A stretch of DNA of 64,000 nucleotides. Origin: Williamsia limnetica. Its GTDB lineage: Bacteria > Actinomycetota > Actinomycetes > Mycobacteriales > Mycobacteriaceae. The notes beneath the pieces are model-generated. The model saw only the letters and a program-made list of their open reading frames with translations. It ran no database searches and was not told the origin of the DNA. The DNA is taken from NCBI RefSeq assembly GCF_003217475.1, contig NZ_QJSP01000008.1, positions 186,001 to 250,000 of the forward strand, read 5' to 3'. A program made the position numbers and the translations under genes. Of the stretch, positions 8,423 through 20,923 are shown piece after piece (position 1 is the stretch's first letter; each line of letters opens with the position of its first letter).

Positions 8423-9829
8423 TTACGGCGATATCTTCAGCATCCGCCCGACGGTGGCTTGCCAGAGGGCTCCGCCGGGCCCGATGGTGCCGGTGAGCTG
8501 CAGCGGCTCGTCCAACGGCGCATTTCCGACCTGGTGGAACGCCTTGCGTTCACCGGTCTCGAAGTCGATGGCGGTGAAATAGACCGGACCGAGCTGCTGG
8601 ATGCCCCCGCCTGGCGGCAACGGTCCGTAGGCCAATGCGTAGATCAGTCCGTCGGCGCGCGAGAGCTTGGGCAGTGTCGCCACCCGATCTGCGCTCTCCC
8701 ACACCCGCTTGCAACCGGTCTCCGACACGTCGATCCGCGTCATCCCGCCGGTGAACGCCGCCGCCGGTGGATCACTCGGACCGGACGTCGCGAACGGTGG
8801 ATACCCGAATCCGTACGTGCTCGGGATGACTATCGAGTTGCCCCACGCCATCGGGGAGTTCTCGGTGCCCTGCCCAGATGTTTCGAACGCGGGGGTCGAG
8901 CAGACCGTCGAGCCGTCGTCGCTGCGGTAGACGATGAGATTCGGTCGATCGGCGTTGTCCACGATGGCGACCCAGTCGTCTCCATGGGGACCGAAATAGG
9001 TCGGGGTGGTCCCTGAGCCAGGGGCCAACTGCCCCGGACGCCGCGCATCTCCGGCATCGTAGGCTGCGCGCCAGACCGTGGTCGGAGTACCTGAGTCATC
9101 GGCCTGCATCTCGTACAGGGCCCGGCTCGTCAGTATCGACGCACCGCCCGGCCGCATACTCAGTCCGTTGGTGAGCTTCTCACCGATGGGCAACCGGGTC
9201 GCTCCGATGTGGCCACCGGAGTCGACGGTGCCGATCACGCCGTTCGTCGTCGCGAACCAGATGCGGCCTTGATGGTCCGGTGCGAGTCCTGTGATCGCGT
9301 CGCCGGCCGGGATGTGGTCACGGACGTCGATGCGCTGGTCGACGAAGAGCTGCCTGCGGCCGTCGGGGTTCGTACGGTGCGCAACCTTCAAGATCGCGCC
9401 CGACCCGTCCGCCACCACCACGCGGTCGCGGTTGTCGAGGTAGCCGTAGACCCCGCCGAGCAATCCGCCTTTGGTCAGCTGGAGTGAGGCGATCGGCTGG
9501 GCCGTGGCCGGGTCGAAGAGCTGAACGGTGGGAACAGCGACATTGAGCGGGTCGGCGCCGACGTAGCCGGTGCACAGGGCAACAGGCAGCGAGTCACTGC
9601 CGATGAAGGTCGCTGCGCACGCGCCGCCGGGCAGCGACGATGCGGTGAGCTTTCCACCCGCGCCGGGTCCGGGGTGCGGCGTCGAGTCCGTCGACGCCAG
9701 ATCACCGTGGATGAGGGAGGTCCCGGGCGGGCCGACATCAGGGTCCACCGGTGCGGCCGAAGCCGGACTCGCAAGCGATACCGTCACCAGCACCGCAGTC
9801 AGTGCCACCATCCCCCCGACCCATGTCAC
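8423..9829 (-). CDS. Secreted PQQ-like beta-propeller protein
   Basis: 468 residues with a hydrophobic N-terminus, GMVALTAVLVTVSLASPASA, that ends in a plausible signal cleavage site, though it lacks the usual basic residues before the core. The body has propeller blades such as ITGLAPDHQGRIWFATTNG, GVYGYLDNRDRVVVADGSG and DVGPPGTSLIHGDLASTD. It has the look of the PQQ-type quinoprotein-like families of secreted actinobacterial proteins, without recognisable PQQ ligands. The start is a GTG; an ATG at 9811 is an alternative. Its promoter region contains the first copy of the 75-bp palindromic element. Confidence 0.72.
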   Translation of the reverse strand: MTWVGGMVALTAVLVTVSLASPASAAPVDPDVGPPGTSLIHGDLASTDSTPHPGPGAGGKLTASSLPGGACAATFIGSDSLPVALCTGYVGADPLNVAVPTVQLFDPATAQPIASLQLTKGGLLGGVYGYLDNRDRVVVADGSGAILKVAHRTNPDGRRQLFVDQRIDVRDHIPAGDAITGLAPDHQGRIWFATTNGVIGTVDSGGHIGATRLPIGEKLTNGLSMRPGGASILTSRALYEMQADDSGTPTTVWRAAYDAGDARRPGQLAPGSGTTPTYFGPHGDDWVAIVDNADRPNLIVYRSDDGSTVCSTPAFETSGQGTENSPMAWGNSIVIPSTYGFGYPPFATSGPSDPPAAAFTGGMTRIDVSETGCKRVWESADRVATLPKLSRADGLIYALAYGPLPPGGGIQQLGPVYFTAIDFETGERKAFHQVGNAPLDEPLQLTGTIGPGGALWQATVGRMLKISP

Positions 9830-9851
9830 CCAGACATAAAAGCACGGAGCG

Positions 9852-9926
9852 CCCTGAAAATCGGCAGATAGCGGGTCTCCGAGGGCTATTTACCCTCGGC
9901 GGTTGTCTATTTGACAGTTTCCAGGG
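9852..9926. repeat. 75-bp palindromic element, copy 1
   Basis: Begins CCCTGAAAA and ends TTTGACAGTTTCCAGGG, with terminal 20-bp arms that pair imperfectly (15 of 20 positions). An inner hairpin CCGAGGG-7-CCCTCGG occupies the middle. Its right 46 bp (9881-9926) are identical to 10803-10848. It lies between the divergent secreted propeller gene and the AbiEi/DUF559 gene, 12 bp before the latter's ATG. Confidence 0.85.
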
Positions 9927-9938
9927 TCAGTGGGGCCG

Positions 9939-10793
9939 ATGCCCGATGTGATCCGTCTGATCAGCATGGATTCGGGCGTCTATTCGACCAAGGAACTACA
10001 TCGAGGCGGGCTGACCACCTGGCAGATCCGGCGCGAAGTCGACATCGGTTCATTGGTCGCTCTGCGGCACGGCTGGTACGCCACGCCGACGGCCGATCCC
10101 GACGTTGTTTCCGCCGTCCGGGCAGGAGGGGTCCTCGGTTGCGTCGCAGCCTTACGAAAACACGGCCTCTGGGTGCCGCCCGGATACCGACGGGTACACA
10201 TCCGACCCACCCGCCACGGCGAGCTGACCACCCGCCAGGCCTGTCGGACGTTCGGCCCCACGCCTCGAGCGCTCGCCGCAGTCGATCCGGTGCCGATCGC
10301 ATTGCTGTCCGCCGCCAGATGCATGACCGCCGAGCACTGGATCGCGACGTGCGACTCAGTGCTGAACACGGCTGGATTGTCGGTCGCGCAATTGGCTTGT
10401 GAGATGGGCAGACCGCCCAAGCACATCCTCGCCCTGATGGAACGATGCGATCGTAGGTCCCAGTCCGGCACTGAGTCGATAACGCGAACCCGATTGCGAG
10501 CGAACGGCTTCAAGGTCGTGGTCCAACCCCAGATCGCCGGCGTGGGGCACGTGGACCTGCGAGTCGGTCGCCTCCTTCTCGAATGCGACAGTGTCACCCA
10601 CCACACCAGCCTCGAGAACTACCACAACGACCGGCGGCGAGACCGCCGCGCTCTGGTCGACGGATGGCTGACCATGCGCATCACCTACGACGACGTCCTG
10701 TACGGCTGGACGGGTGTGCTGGCCGACATCCGAGCCATCACCCGGACAGATCGCCATCGCACGACACCTTCTGCCCTGAAAACTGTTGAATAG
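9939..10793 (+). CDS. AbiEi-like winged-helix plus DUF559 (endonuclease-fold) protein
   Basis: 284 residues. The N-terminal segment (about 1-65: MDSGVYSTKELHRGGLTTWQ, then GSLVALRHGWYATPTADPD) matches the AbiEi-type antitoxin winged helix. The C-terminal segment (about 200-275) looks like the DUF559/Vsr-like restriction-endonuclease fold: GHVDLRVGRLLLECDS gives an acidic D-x(7)-E-x-D arrangement, followed by HNDRRRDRRALVDGW. Such proteins are common and uncharacterised in actinobacteria; nuclease activity is inferred from the fold. The gene is enclosed by two copies of a 75-bp palindrome, and its last codons (ALKTVE-stop) lie inside the second copy. A GTG at 9930 is an alternative start. No toxin-like partner gene is adjacent. 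Confidence 0.75.
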   Translation: MPDVIRLISMDSGVYSTKELHRGGLTTWQIRREVDIGSLVALRHGWYATPTADPDVVSAVRAGGVLGCVAALRKHGLWVPPGYRRVHIRPTRHGELTTRQACRTFGPTPRALAAVDPVPIALLSAARCMTAEHWIATCDSVLNTAGLSVAQLACEMGRPPKHILALMERCDRRSQSGTESITRTRLRANGFKVVVQPQIAGVGHVDLRVGRLLLECDSVTHHTSLENYHNDRRRDRRALVDGWLTMRITYDDVLYGWTGVLADIRAITRTDRHRTTPSALKTVE

Positions 10794-10848
10794 CCGGGCA
10801 TGGAGGGCTATTTACCCTCGGCGGTTGTCTATTTGACAGTTTCCAGGG
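10774..10848. repeat. 75-bp palindromic element, copy 2, between convergent genes
   Basis: The same length and ends as copy 1. Terminal arms pair at 17 of 20 positions (left CCCTGAAAACTGTTGAATAG). The right 46 bp are identical to copy 1; the left 29 bp have diverged. It overlaps the 3' ends of both flanking genes and supplies their C-terminal codons and stops. As a strong hairpin between converging genes it could also terminate transcription both ways. Confidence 0.85.
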
Positions 10849-11773
10849 CCGTATTGGCACCACACAGAATCACACAGGGCAGCCGGCCGGGTTTGGTCGT
10901 CACCGCGCCCGACAGGATCGGCGCCAGAGCCGCCGCCGTCCCGTGCTCGACCAGGATGCGGAACTCGTCCCACAGCAGATTTCGCGCAGCGATCAGCTCG
11001 TCGTCGGTGACAGTGAGGCTGCCAACTGGGAAGGCGGAGATCGTATCCCAGCAGATCTGACCCAACTGCGTGGCGCCGAGCGAGTCAGCGGCGACACTGT
11101 CGAGGTCCACGGGCACAGGTCTGCCGGCGGCCAGGGCCTGATGCAAGGTGGACGCGCCGACGGGCTCCACTCCACAAATCGTGTGCTCTGGCGCCAGTGC
11201 CGCGGTCAATCCGCCGACCAGTCCTCCGCCCCCGACTGCGACAAGAACCTCGAGCGGCACGCCGAGTTGCTCTCGCAGCTCGAGGCCGATCGTCCCGGCG
11301 CCGGCAACGATGTCAGGTAGGTCGTAGGCGTGAAGCTGCAGTGCCCCGGTCTGTTCCGCAATCGCCGCGGCCGCTTCGGCGCTGAGCGCGTACCGGTCAC
11401 CGATCTGGTGGACATCGGCGCCGAGCGCGTTCAGGCGCGCGACCTTCACCGCCGGAGCAGTGGTCGGCACCACGACGGTGCATCGCAGATCGAGCATCCG
11501 GCACGCCGTCGCGGCACCGATGGCGGCGTTACCGCCAGAGGCGATGACAACACCGGAGCCGGTGAGCCTGCCCTCTTCCTGGGCATGCAGGATCGCGTTC
11601 AGACTGCCGCGGATCTTGAACGATCCACCGAGCTGGAGATATTCGAGCTTGAAAGCGACCGTGACGGGTCCGGACGGCGTCGGAACCTGCGTTTCGAACA
11701 CCGGCGTGGGCCGGATCAGCGAACTGATCCGCCCACGCGCGGCGACGATCTCGTCGAGCGAGGTGGCAGCCAA
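10829..11773 (-). CDS. PLP-dependent threonine/serine dehydratase-like enzyme
   Basis: 314-residue fold-type II PLP enzyme. The PLP lysine is Lys53 in LGGSFKIRGSLNA. SGGNAAIGAATACRM is the substrate loop, and VGGGGLVGGLTAAL binds the PLP phosphate. Length and lack of a C-terminal ACT domain resemble catabolic-type threonine dehydratases or serine/threonine racemase-type enzymes rather than biosynthetic IlvA. It lies 8 bp downstream of asd in a run ask-asd-dehydratase, consistent with use of aspartate-family threonine. The last residues ALETVK-stop are encoded by the palindromic element. Exact substrate is undecided. Confidence 0.85.
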   Translation of the reverse strand: MAATSLDEIVAARGRISSLIRPTPVFETQVPTPSGPVTVAFKLEYLQLGGSFKIRGSLNAILHAQEEGRLTGSGVVIASGGNAAIGAATACRMLDLRCTVVVPTTAPAVKVARLNALGADVHQIGDRYALSAEAAAAIAEQTGALQLHAYDLPDIVAGAGTIGLELREQLGVPLEVLVAVGGGGLVGGLTAALAPEHTICGVEPVGASTLHQALAAGRPVPVDLDSVAADSLGATQLGQICWDTISAFPVGSLTVTDDELIAARNLLWDEFRILVEHGTAAALAPILSGAVTTKPGRLPCVILCGANTALETVK

Positions 11774-11781
11774 GTCGTCGG

Positions 11782-14075
<2,294 letters not shown>

Positions 14076-14220
14076 GCAGTTTCCCTTCTCTCGCTTGTGT
14101 CGAGCTTCTTTTAAAATCGACGGGCGGGCAACGGTCCGTACCGTCGTCCGCCCCGTGCAAGGATAGCGACCTGCATTTTTTCGCGCACCGAGGCGTCCGC
14201 GGTCCTGTCCGACGTGGCAC

Positions 14221-14226
14221 TAGGAT
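14221..14226 (+). promoter_or_regulatory. Candidate -10 (TAGGAT) for a leaderless glycosyltransferase transcript
   Basis: TAGGAT ends seven bases before the GTG at 14234, the spacing expected for a leaderless actinobacterial transcript. No clear -35 hexamer is seen. Confidence 0.35.
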
Positions 14227-14233
14227 CGCTCAC

Positions 14234-15511
14234 GTGCTGCGCCGAGCGACGATCGACACCATCAGCGATCGGCTGTATCAACGGCGCGACTGGATCGAAC
14301 CGATCGCGGTGTTCCTCGTCATCCGATTGATCGGCATGCTCGCTCTCGAGCGGTTCACCCAGCTGCGTGGCGGCAGCCTCGGATCCGCCCTCTCCGCCTG
14401 GGACGGCAAATGGATGCTGGCCATTGCCGAGCACGGTTACGGCGGGGTGCCGCTGACGCAGACCGACGCCCAGGGCATGCGAGACTCCGACACCCCTTAT
14501 GCCTTCTTCCCGGGCTATCCGCTGCTTGCAGGTGCCGTGGACAAGATCCCCGGTTTCAGCCCGTTCGGGGCGGCGCTGACGGTCAACGTGGTTCTCGGTT
14601 CGCTCGCGGCGGTGGGTGTGGCGCGTATCGGTGCACTGTGTTGTACACAGATGCAGAACCGCGCCACGCGTCCGCGATGGGTGCCCGCCCGGATCAGCGG
14701 ATGGTTCGCGGAGGATCCGGGTGAGTCGGGCACGAGAGAATCACCGTCGTCATCGGCCGCGGTGCTCGCCGACCCGCGGCGGGCCGGCCTGTTGCTCGCG
14801 GTGCTGTTCGCCGCGGCGCCGATGGGCATCGTGCTGTCGATGGCGTACACCGAAGCCCTCTTCTGCGCGCTGGCGGCATGGGCCTTGGTCGGGGTGCTCG
14901 AGCAGCGTTGGCTCCTGGCCGGGGTATGCGCGATGTTGTCCGGTCTGTCCCGCCCTACCGCGGGTGTCCTGATCGCCGTCGTGATGGTCGCAGCGCTGCT
15001 GCATCGTCGCGACGGATGGCGGGCGTGGACCGCGATCGTCCTCAGCCCGCTCGGTTATCTGGGGTACCTCGCGGTCGTCTGGCACCAGACCGGAGAGCCC
15101 CTGGGGTGGTTCCGGATCCAGACCGAGGGGTGGAACACCGGGGTCGACTACGGGAAAGCCGCCTGGGATTTCATCAACTACGCACTGGTCAACTCGTCGG
15201 AGATCGCGCCCGTTGCGACGGCGTGGATCATCGTGCTCACCGTCGGCTTGGCGCTGTTCAGCTTCGTCGAAAGGGTGCCGTGGCCGGTTTCTGTCTACGG
15301 CGCACTGGTGGTGGTGTCGATCGTGGCGTCAAGCGGTCTGATGATGAGCCGGCCGCGTCTGCTGCTGCCTGCCTTCGTGCTGCTCATCCCGATCGCCATC
15401 GGGTTGGCCAAGCGCACGCTGTCGACGCAGGTGATCGCGTCACTCGTCGTGATCACCTTCAGCTCCTGGTTCGGCGCCCACATGCTGACGGTCTATCCGC
15501 ACGCCATGTAG
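14234..15511 (+). CDS. Polytopic membrane mannosyltransferase-like protein (PIG-V-like)
   Basis: About 425 residues from the GTG at 14234, mostly membrane segments. The first luminal loop has SAWDGKWMLAIAEHGYGG and PYAFFPGYPLLAGAV, resembling the WD-x-W-Y and FFPLYP motifs of PIG-V-type GT-C mannosyltransferases that use polyprenyl-phosphate mannose. A hydrophilic insertion near residues 145-175 separates two blocks of helices. Bacterial relatives are mostly uncharacterised; a role in cell-envelope glycan building is inferred. It is divergent from lysC and appears inserted between ask and leuA relative to the mycobacterial order. A longer reading frame begins far upstream but overlaps lysC and lacks homology there. 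Confidence 0.75.
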   Translation: MLRRATIDTISDRLYQRRDWIEPIAVFLVIRLIGMLALERFTQLRGGSLGSALSAWDGKWMLAIAEHGYGGVPLTQTDAQGMRDSDTPYAFFPGYPLLAGAVDKIPGFSPFGAALTVNVVLGSLAAVGVARIGALCCTQMQNRATRPRWVPARISGWFAEDPGESGTRESPSSSAAVLADPRRAGLLLAVLFAAAPMGIVLSMAYTEALFCALAAWALVGVLEQRWLLAGVCAMLSGLSRPTAGVLIAVVMVAALLHRRDGWRAWTAIVLSPLGYLGYLAVVWHQTGEPLGWFRIQTEGWNTGVDYGKAAWDFINYALVNSSEIAPVATAWIIVLTVGLALFSFVERVPWPVSVYGALVVVSIVASSGLMMSRPRLLLPAFVLLIPIAIGLAKRTLSTQVIASLVVITFSSWFGAHMLTVYPHAM

Positions 15512-15522
15512 CCCCCCGGGGA

Positions 15523-16221
15523 TCAGCGCAGGCGGTCGGCCCTCGCCTCGAAACCGTCGCAGAGTGCCTCGACGCCCTGGTTCAGCAGATAGCGCGGATC
15601 GTGCAGCTGCGGATTGCCCGTGCCGACGAGTTCGGCGAGATGAGGCGGCGGGGCTTCCTCCGGATTGCCCGCCAGCAGGTGCATCAACCCGCTCTGGCCT
15701 TCTTCTTCGTCGTCGGCGCGGTCGAGCAGGAGTCGTTCGGCGACGGTACTGAGCACTGTTCCGGCGATGTGGTTCCACAGCGTCAGCGCCATCTCGGTCG
15801 CTTCGGCCGTGGTGATCTTCAACTCCAAGAACGCTTCGACGAGCCAGTCGAGACAGTTGAGGCTCTGCGGGCCCATGCTGGTGCGCGGGGAGGCAAATGC
15901 GAGCAACACCCAGGGATGGCGCTGGTACAGCCCCCAGTCGACCTCGGCAGCTATCAAAGCCCTCTGCCGCCAGTTGGCGTCACCGGCCGGCGGGTACGGA
16001 AAACGCACACCGATCTCGTTCGACATGGCCCTGAGCAGGGCATCCTTGTCGGACACGTGCCGATACAGCGACATCGTCCCCACCCCGAGGCGGTCGGCGA
16101 TCTTGCGCATCGTGACCGCACCGAACCCGTCGGCATCAGCCAATTCGATCGCGGCAGCGACCACGGCGGCGCGCGTGAGTCTGGGATTCTCCGCACCTGA
16201 GTCAGCGTCAACGGCGCTCAT
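15523..16221 (-). CDS. TetR-family repressor of the adjacent MFS exporter
   Basis: 232 residues. The N-terminal helix-turn-helix is TRAAVVAAAIELADADG then VTMRKIADRLGVGTMSLYRH, typical of the subgroup with a TetR-type C-terminal ligand domain, continuing VSDKDALLRAMSNEI. The C-terminal half (about 80-225) is helical with no catalytic motif. It is divergent from a 14-helix drug:H+ antiporter gene across a short space that carries a pair of matching inverted sites. The usual arrangement for a drug-responsive local repressor. Confidence 0.9.
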   Translation of the reverse strand: MSAVDADSGAENPRLTRAAVVAAAIELADADGFGAVTMRKIADRLGVGTMSLYRHVSDKDALLRAMSNEIGVRFPYPPAGDANWRQRALIAAEVDWGLYQRHPWVLLAFASPRTSMGPQSLNCLDWLVEAFLELKITTAEATEMALTLWNHIAGTVLSTVAERLLLDRADDEEEGQSGLMHLLAGNPEEAPPPHLAELVGTGNPQLHDPRYLLNQGVEALCDGFEARADRLR

Positions 16222-16285
16222 GTGACCCTCCTTTGCTCGTCCATTGTGCTGCCGGCCGCCGCAATGAGCGGAATAAACCTTTTGC

Positions 16286-16331
16286 GTACAACGTACTCAT
16301 ATGCGAACGTTGAACAGTGCGTACGTTGTAC
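16286..16331. promoter_or_regulatory. Paired TetR operator in the regulator-exporter divergent region
   Basis: GTACAACGTAC (16286-16296) and its exact reverse complement GTACGTTGTAC (16321-16331) form a perfect 11-bp inverted repeat. Each arm is itself a short dyad, GTAC-3-GTAC, so two adjacent operator sites are likely. They lie between the TetR start and the exporter's ribosome-binding site. Confidence 0.65.
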
Positions 16332-16357
16332 CCACGACTGAGAACCAGGAGATCGAA

Positions 16358-17878
16358 GTGAGCATCATGGACCGCCCGACCAACCCGCGAGCCGAGGCGA
16401 CGATCAATCGCCCGGACCGACGGGTCTGGATGGGACTGGCCGTCCTCACCCTCCCCGTCTTCCTGGTCTCCATGGACTTCTCGGTCCTGTATCTGGCCAT
16501 CCCGACGCTGAGCGCCGAATTGTTGCCGTCCGCGACGCAGCAATTGTGGATCGTCGACATATACGGGTTCCTGATCGCCGGCCTGCTGATCACCATGGGC
16601 AACCTCGGCGACCGATTCGGTCGACGCAAGCTGCTGCTCGTCGGTGCCACCCTCTTCGGCATCGCATCGGCGGTGGCCGCATTCGCACCCGACGCCACCT
16701 CTCTCATCGCTGCCCGCGCGATCATGGGCATCGGCGGCGCGACCCTGCTGCCGTCGAGTTTGTCGCTCATCAGCAACATGTTCACCGAGCCCGTCGCCCG
16801 CGCCAAAGCCATCGGCGTGTGGACCGCCGCCTTCGCGGGCGGTTCGGCTCTGGGACCGGTGATCGGCGGCGTCCTGCTGCACCACTTCTGGTGGGGCTCG
16901 GTGTTCTTGATCAACGTCCCGGTGTTGCTCATCCTTCTCGTGTTCGCGCCCCGACTGGTCCCCGAGTACCGCTCCGGCACCTCCGACCCGTTCGACATCC
17001 TCGGCATCATCCTGTCGCTGGTCGGCATCCTGCCGCTGGTGTACGCGATCAAACACGGTGCAGCCGAGGGCCTCGACACCACCACGGCAGTGTTCGCGGC
17101 GATCGGTGTGGTCGGTATGTGGCTGTTCATCCGGCATGAGCGCCGGACCGCGCATCCGCTTCTCGAGTTGAAGCTCTTCAAGAACGCGGGCTTCTCCGTC
17201 GCCATCGGCAGCGCTCTGACCGGCATGATGACGCTGGCCTCGCTGAGCTATCTCGCAGGCATCTACCTGCAGTCGGTGCTGGGCCGCGACGTGCTGACCG
17301 CTGCGGTGCTGGGCATCCCCATGGCCATCGCAGTCGCGATCTTCTCGATGAGCGCCTCGCGCATCGCCCGATTCGTCTCGGTGCGGTGGGCCTTCGTCCT
17401 GGCGATCCTGGCCGCCGCCGCGGGTAACGCGGGCATGCTCGGACTCGGCGTCTCCGACGGTGTGCTGGTCTACCTGATCAGCTCCACGGTCGCAGGCATC
17501 GGTTACGGCGTTATCTTTTCGCTCGTCTCCGACGTCGCGGTCTCCTCCGTTCCGGTGGAGCGCAGTGGCGCGGCGGCAGGAATCTCCGAGACCAGCTTCG
17601 AGTTGGGAACCGCTTTCGGGCTGGCGGTGCTCGGCTCGGTGGCGACGATGGTGTTCCGGCAGAACGGCGCCGACGCCGGTGTCAGCGACACGCTGTCCGA
17701 GACACTGACCCACGCGGAGTCCCTGGACCCGAGCGCTCAGAGCGCGATGGCGGAGGCGGCACGTACCGCATTCGTCGACGGCCTACACGTCACGTCTGCA
17801 GTCAGCGTGGCACTCTTGGTGGCGGTCGCGTTCACGGTCGCAGTGGTTTTGCGCCGTAAGTCTCCGGCCACCGTCTAG
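16358..17878 (+). CDS. MFS drug exporter, DHA2 (14-helix) family
   Basis: 506 residues with about fourteen membrane segments; proton-driven efflux of unidentified toxic compounds. DHA2/EmrB-QacA signatures are seen: SMDFSVLYLAIPTLSAEL in helix 1, NLGDRFGRRKLLLVGA (motif A), AARAIMGIGGATLLPSSLSL and GGSALGPVIGGVLL (motif C). The start is placed at the GTG at 16358, which has AGGAG eight bases upstream; a frame extension to 16301 would put coding sequence over the operator. Controlled by the divergent TetR protein. Confidence 0.9.
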   Translation: MSIMDRPTNPRAEATINRPDRRVWMGLAVLTLPVFLVSMDFSVLYLAIPTLSAELLPSATQQLWIVDIYGFLIAGLLITMGNLGDRFGRRKLLLVGATLFGIASAVAAFAPDATSLIAARAIMGIGGATLLPSSLSLISNMFTEPVARAKAIGVWTAAFAGGSALGPVIGGVLLHHFWWGSVFLINVPVLLILLVFAPRLVPEYRSGTSDPFDILGIILSLVGILPLVYAIKHGAAEGLDTTTAVFAAIGVVGMWLFIRHERRTAHPLLELKLFKNAGFSVAIGSALTGMMTLASLSYLAGIYLQSVLGRDVLTAAVLGIPMAIAVAIFSMSASRIARFVSVRWAFVLAILAAAAGNAGMLGLGVSDGVLVYLISSTVAGIGYGVIFSLVSDVAVSSVPVERSGAAAGISETSFELGTAFGLAVLGSVATMVFRQNGADAGVSDTLSETLTHAESLDPSAQSAMAEAARTAFVDGLHVTSAVSVALLVAVAFTVAVVLRRKSPATV

Positions 17879-17915
17879 GAGCCGGATCGGCTCTCTCACA
17901 AGGAGTTGCCCTGCC

Positions 17916-18518
17916 ATGACCCTGCACCCGTTGCTCGCCGGCCGGTGGAGTGCCCGCGGCTACGACCCCGCCGCCGAAATCGCGCCTGAACAACTCGAGG
18001 CGATTCTCGAGGCAGGCCGTTGGGCCCCCACCGGCGGCGGCGTACAACCGGTGCGTTACCTCGTCGGCCTCCGCGGCGACGCGACCTTCACGGGGATCGT
18101 TGACGGCCTCAAACGAGGCAACCAGTCCTGGACGCCGGCGGCCGCGGCTCTGGTCGTCCTGTGCACGACGGACCAACCGGACGAACCGAAGATGCACGAC
18201 TACGGCGCGGTCGACGTCGGTCTGGCCGCCGGCCAGATGATCATCCAGGCCCAGGCCGAGGGCTGGAACGCCCACCCGATCGGCGGGTTCCGCACCGAGT
18301 TGCTGACCGAGCGTTTCAACATTCCCGCAGGCACGCGCCCTTTACTGACGCTGGCGATCGGGCGGATCGCCGACGCGCTGACCGTCGACCCCGACATCGC
18401 CGAGCGCGATCGTCGGCCTCGGACCCGCCTGCCACTCGCGGAGGTGACCTACGCCGACACCTGGGGCACACCGCTTGGTTCAGGGGGCACCTTTGGACTT
18501 CCAGAGGTTGCGGAGTAG
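17916..18518 (+). CDS. Nitroreductase-family flavoprotein
   Basis: 200 residues. The N-terminal segment HPLLAGRWSARGYDPAAEIA is the R-S-x-R flavin-contacting motif of the NfsB/FRase fold, followed by LEAILEAGRWAPTGGGVQP with the A-P-S-x-x-N-x-Q equivalent, and DVGLAAGQMIIQAQAEGW in the dimer core. It would use FMN and NAD(P)H to reduce an unknown acceptor. Preceded by AAGGAG. Located between the exporter and the leucine attenuator; co-expression with the exporter is plausible since the gap is 37 bp. Confidence 0.88.
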   Translation: MTLHPLLAGRWSARGYDPAAEIAPEQLEAILEAGRWAPTGGGVQPVRYLVGLRGDATFTGIVDGLKRGNQSWTPAAAALVVLCTTDQPDEPKMHDYGAVDVGLAAGQMIIQAQAEGWNAHPIGGFRTELLTERFNIPAGTRPLLTLAIGRIADALTVDPDIAERDRRPRTRLPLAEVTYADTWGTPLGSGGTFGLPEVAE

Positions 18519-18528
18519 AGTCCAAAAA

Positions 18529-18563
18529 ATGCAGCGCGTGCTCCTTCTCCTCTGCCGCGGCGG

Positions 18564-18570
<7 letters not shown>
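18529..18570 (+). CDS. leuL: leuA leader peptide (13 residues, four consecutive Leu codons)
   Basis: The reading frame encodes MQRVLLLLCRGGV and stops at TGA 18568-18570. Its four consecutive leucine codons (CTC CTT CTC CTC), small size, position 73 bp before leuA and following hairpins make it a classical leucine-attenuation leader. Ribosome stalling at the Leu codons under leucine shortage would prevent the downstream terminator from forming. Confidence 0.82.
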
Positions 18571-20499
<1,929 letters not shown>

Positions 20500-20503
20500 T
20501 CTG

Positions 20504-20878
20504 ATGACAGACCCGAGCTGGTCGGCCACGGTTCGTTACGCCGAGGCCGACCAGCAGGGTGTGGTCTTCAACGCGCACTATCTGCTCTACTGCGACGAAG
20601 CCATGGGCGCGTTCTGTTCTCAGCACGACATTCTCGAGTTCGCCGAACTGGTCCGGCTCAAGACCTCGACCCTCACCTGGCACGCGCCGGCGCGCTGGGG
20701 CGACGTCATCGACGTCTACACCTCGGTCACCGGACTCGGTCGCACCAGTATCACCGTGAAGTTCGACCTACGGGTCGGCGAGAGGTCCTGCTGCACTGTG
20801 GACACGGTCTACGTGTACGCCGACGTCGCCGGGCAGCCGCAACCCATTCCGGACACCGTAAGACAAGTTCTGTTGTGA
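20504..20878 (+). CDS. Acyl-CoA thioesterase, 4-hydroxybenzoyl-CoA thioesterase-like
   Basis: 124-residue hotdog-fold protein beginning four bases after the leuA stop. VRYAEADQQGVVFNAHYLLY holds the Y-x-E/D-x-D-x-x-G-V-V-x-H motif with the catalytic Asp, as in YbgC/4HBT enzymes; Gln-Gly replaces the more usual Met-Gly. WGDVIDVYTSVTGLGRTS forms the central strands. It would hydrolyse an acyl-CoA thioester. The tight spacing suggests cotranscription with leuA, although a role in leucine synthesis is not established. Confidence 0.85.
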   Translation: MTDPSWSATVRYAEADQQGVVFNAHYLLYCDEAMGAFCSQHDILEFAELVRLKTSTLTWHAPARWGDVIDVYTSVTGLGRTSITVKFDLRVGERSCCTVDTVYVYADVAGQPQPIPDTVRQVLL

Positions 20879-20923
20879 GGCAACGACACTCGGTGAGTCC
20901 GAGATCACAACACCTGGTGTGAT

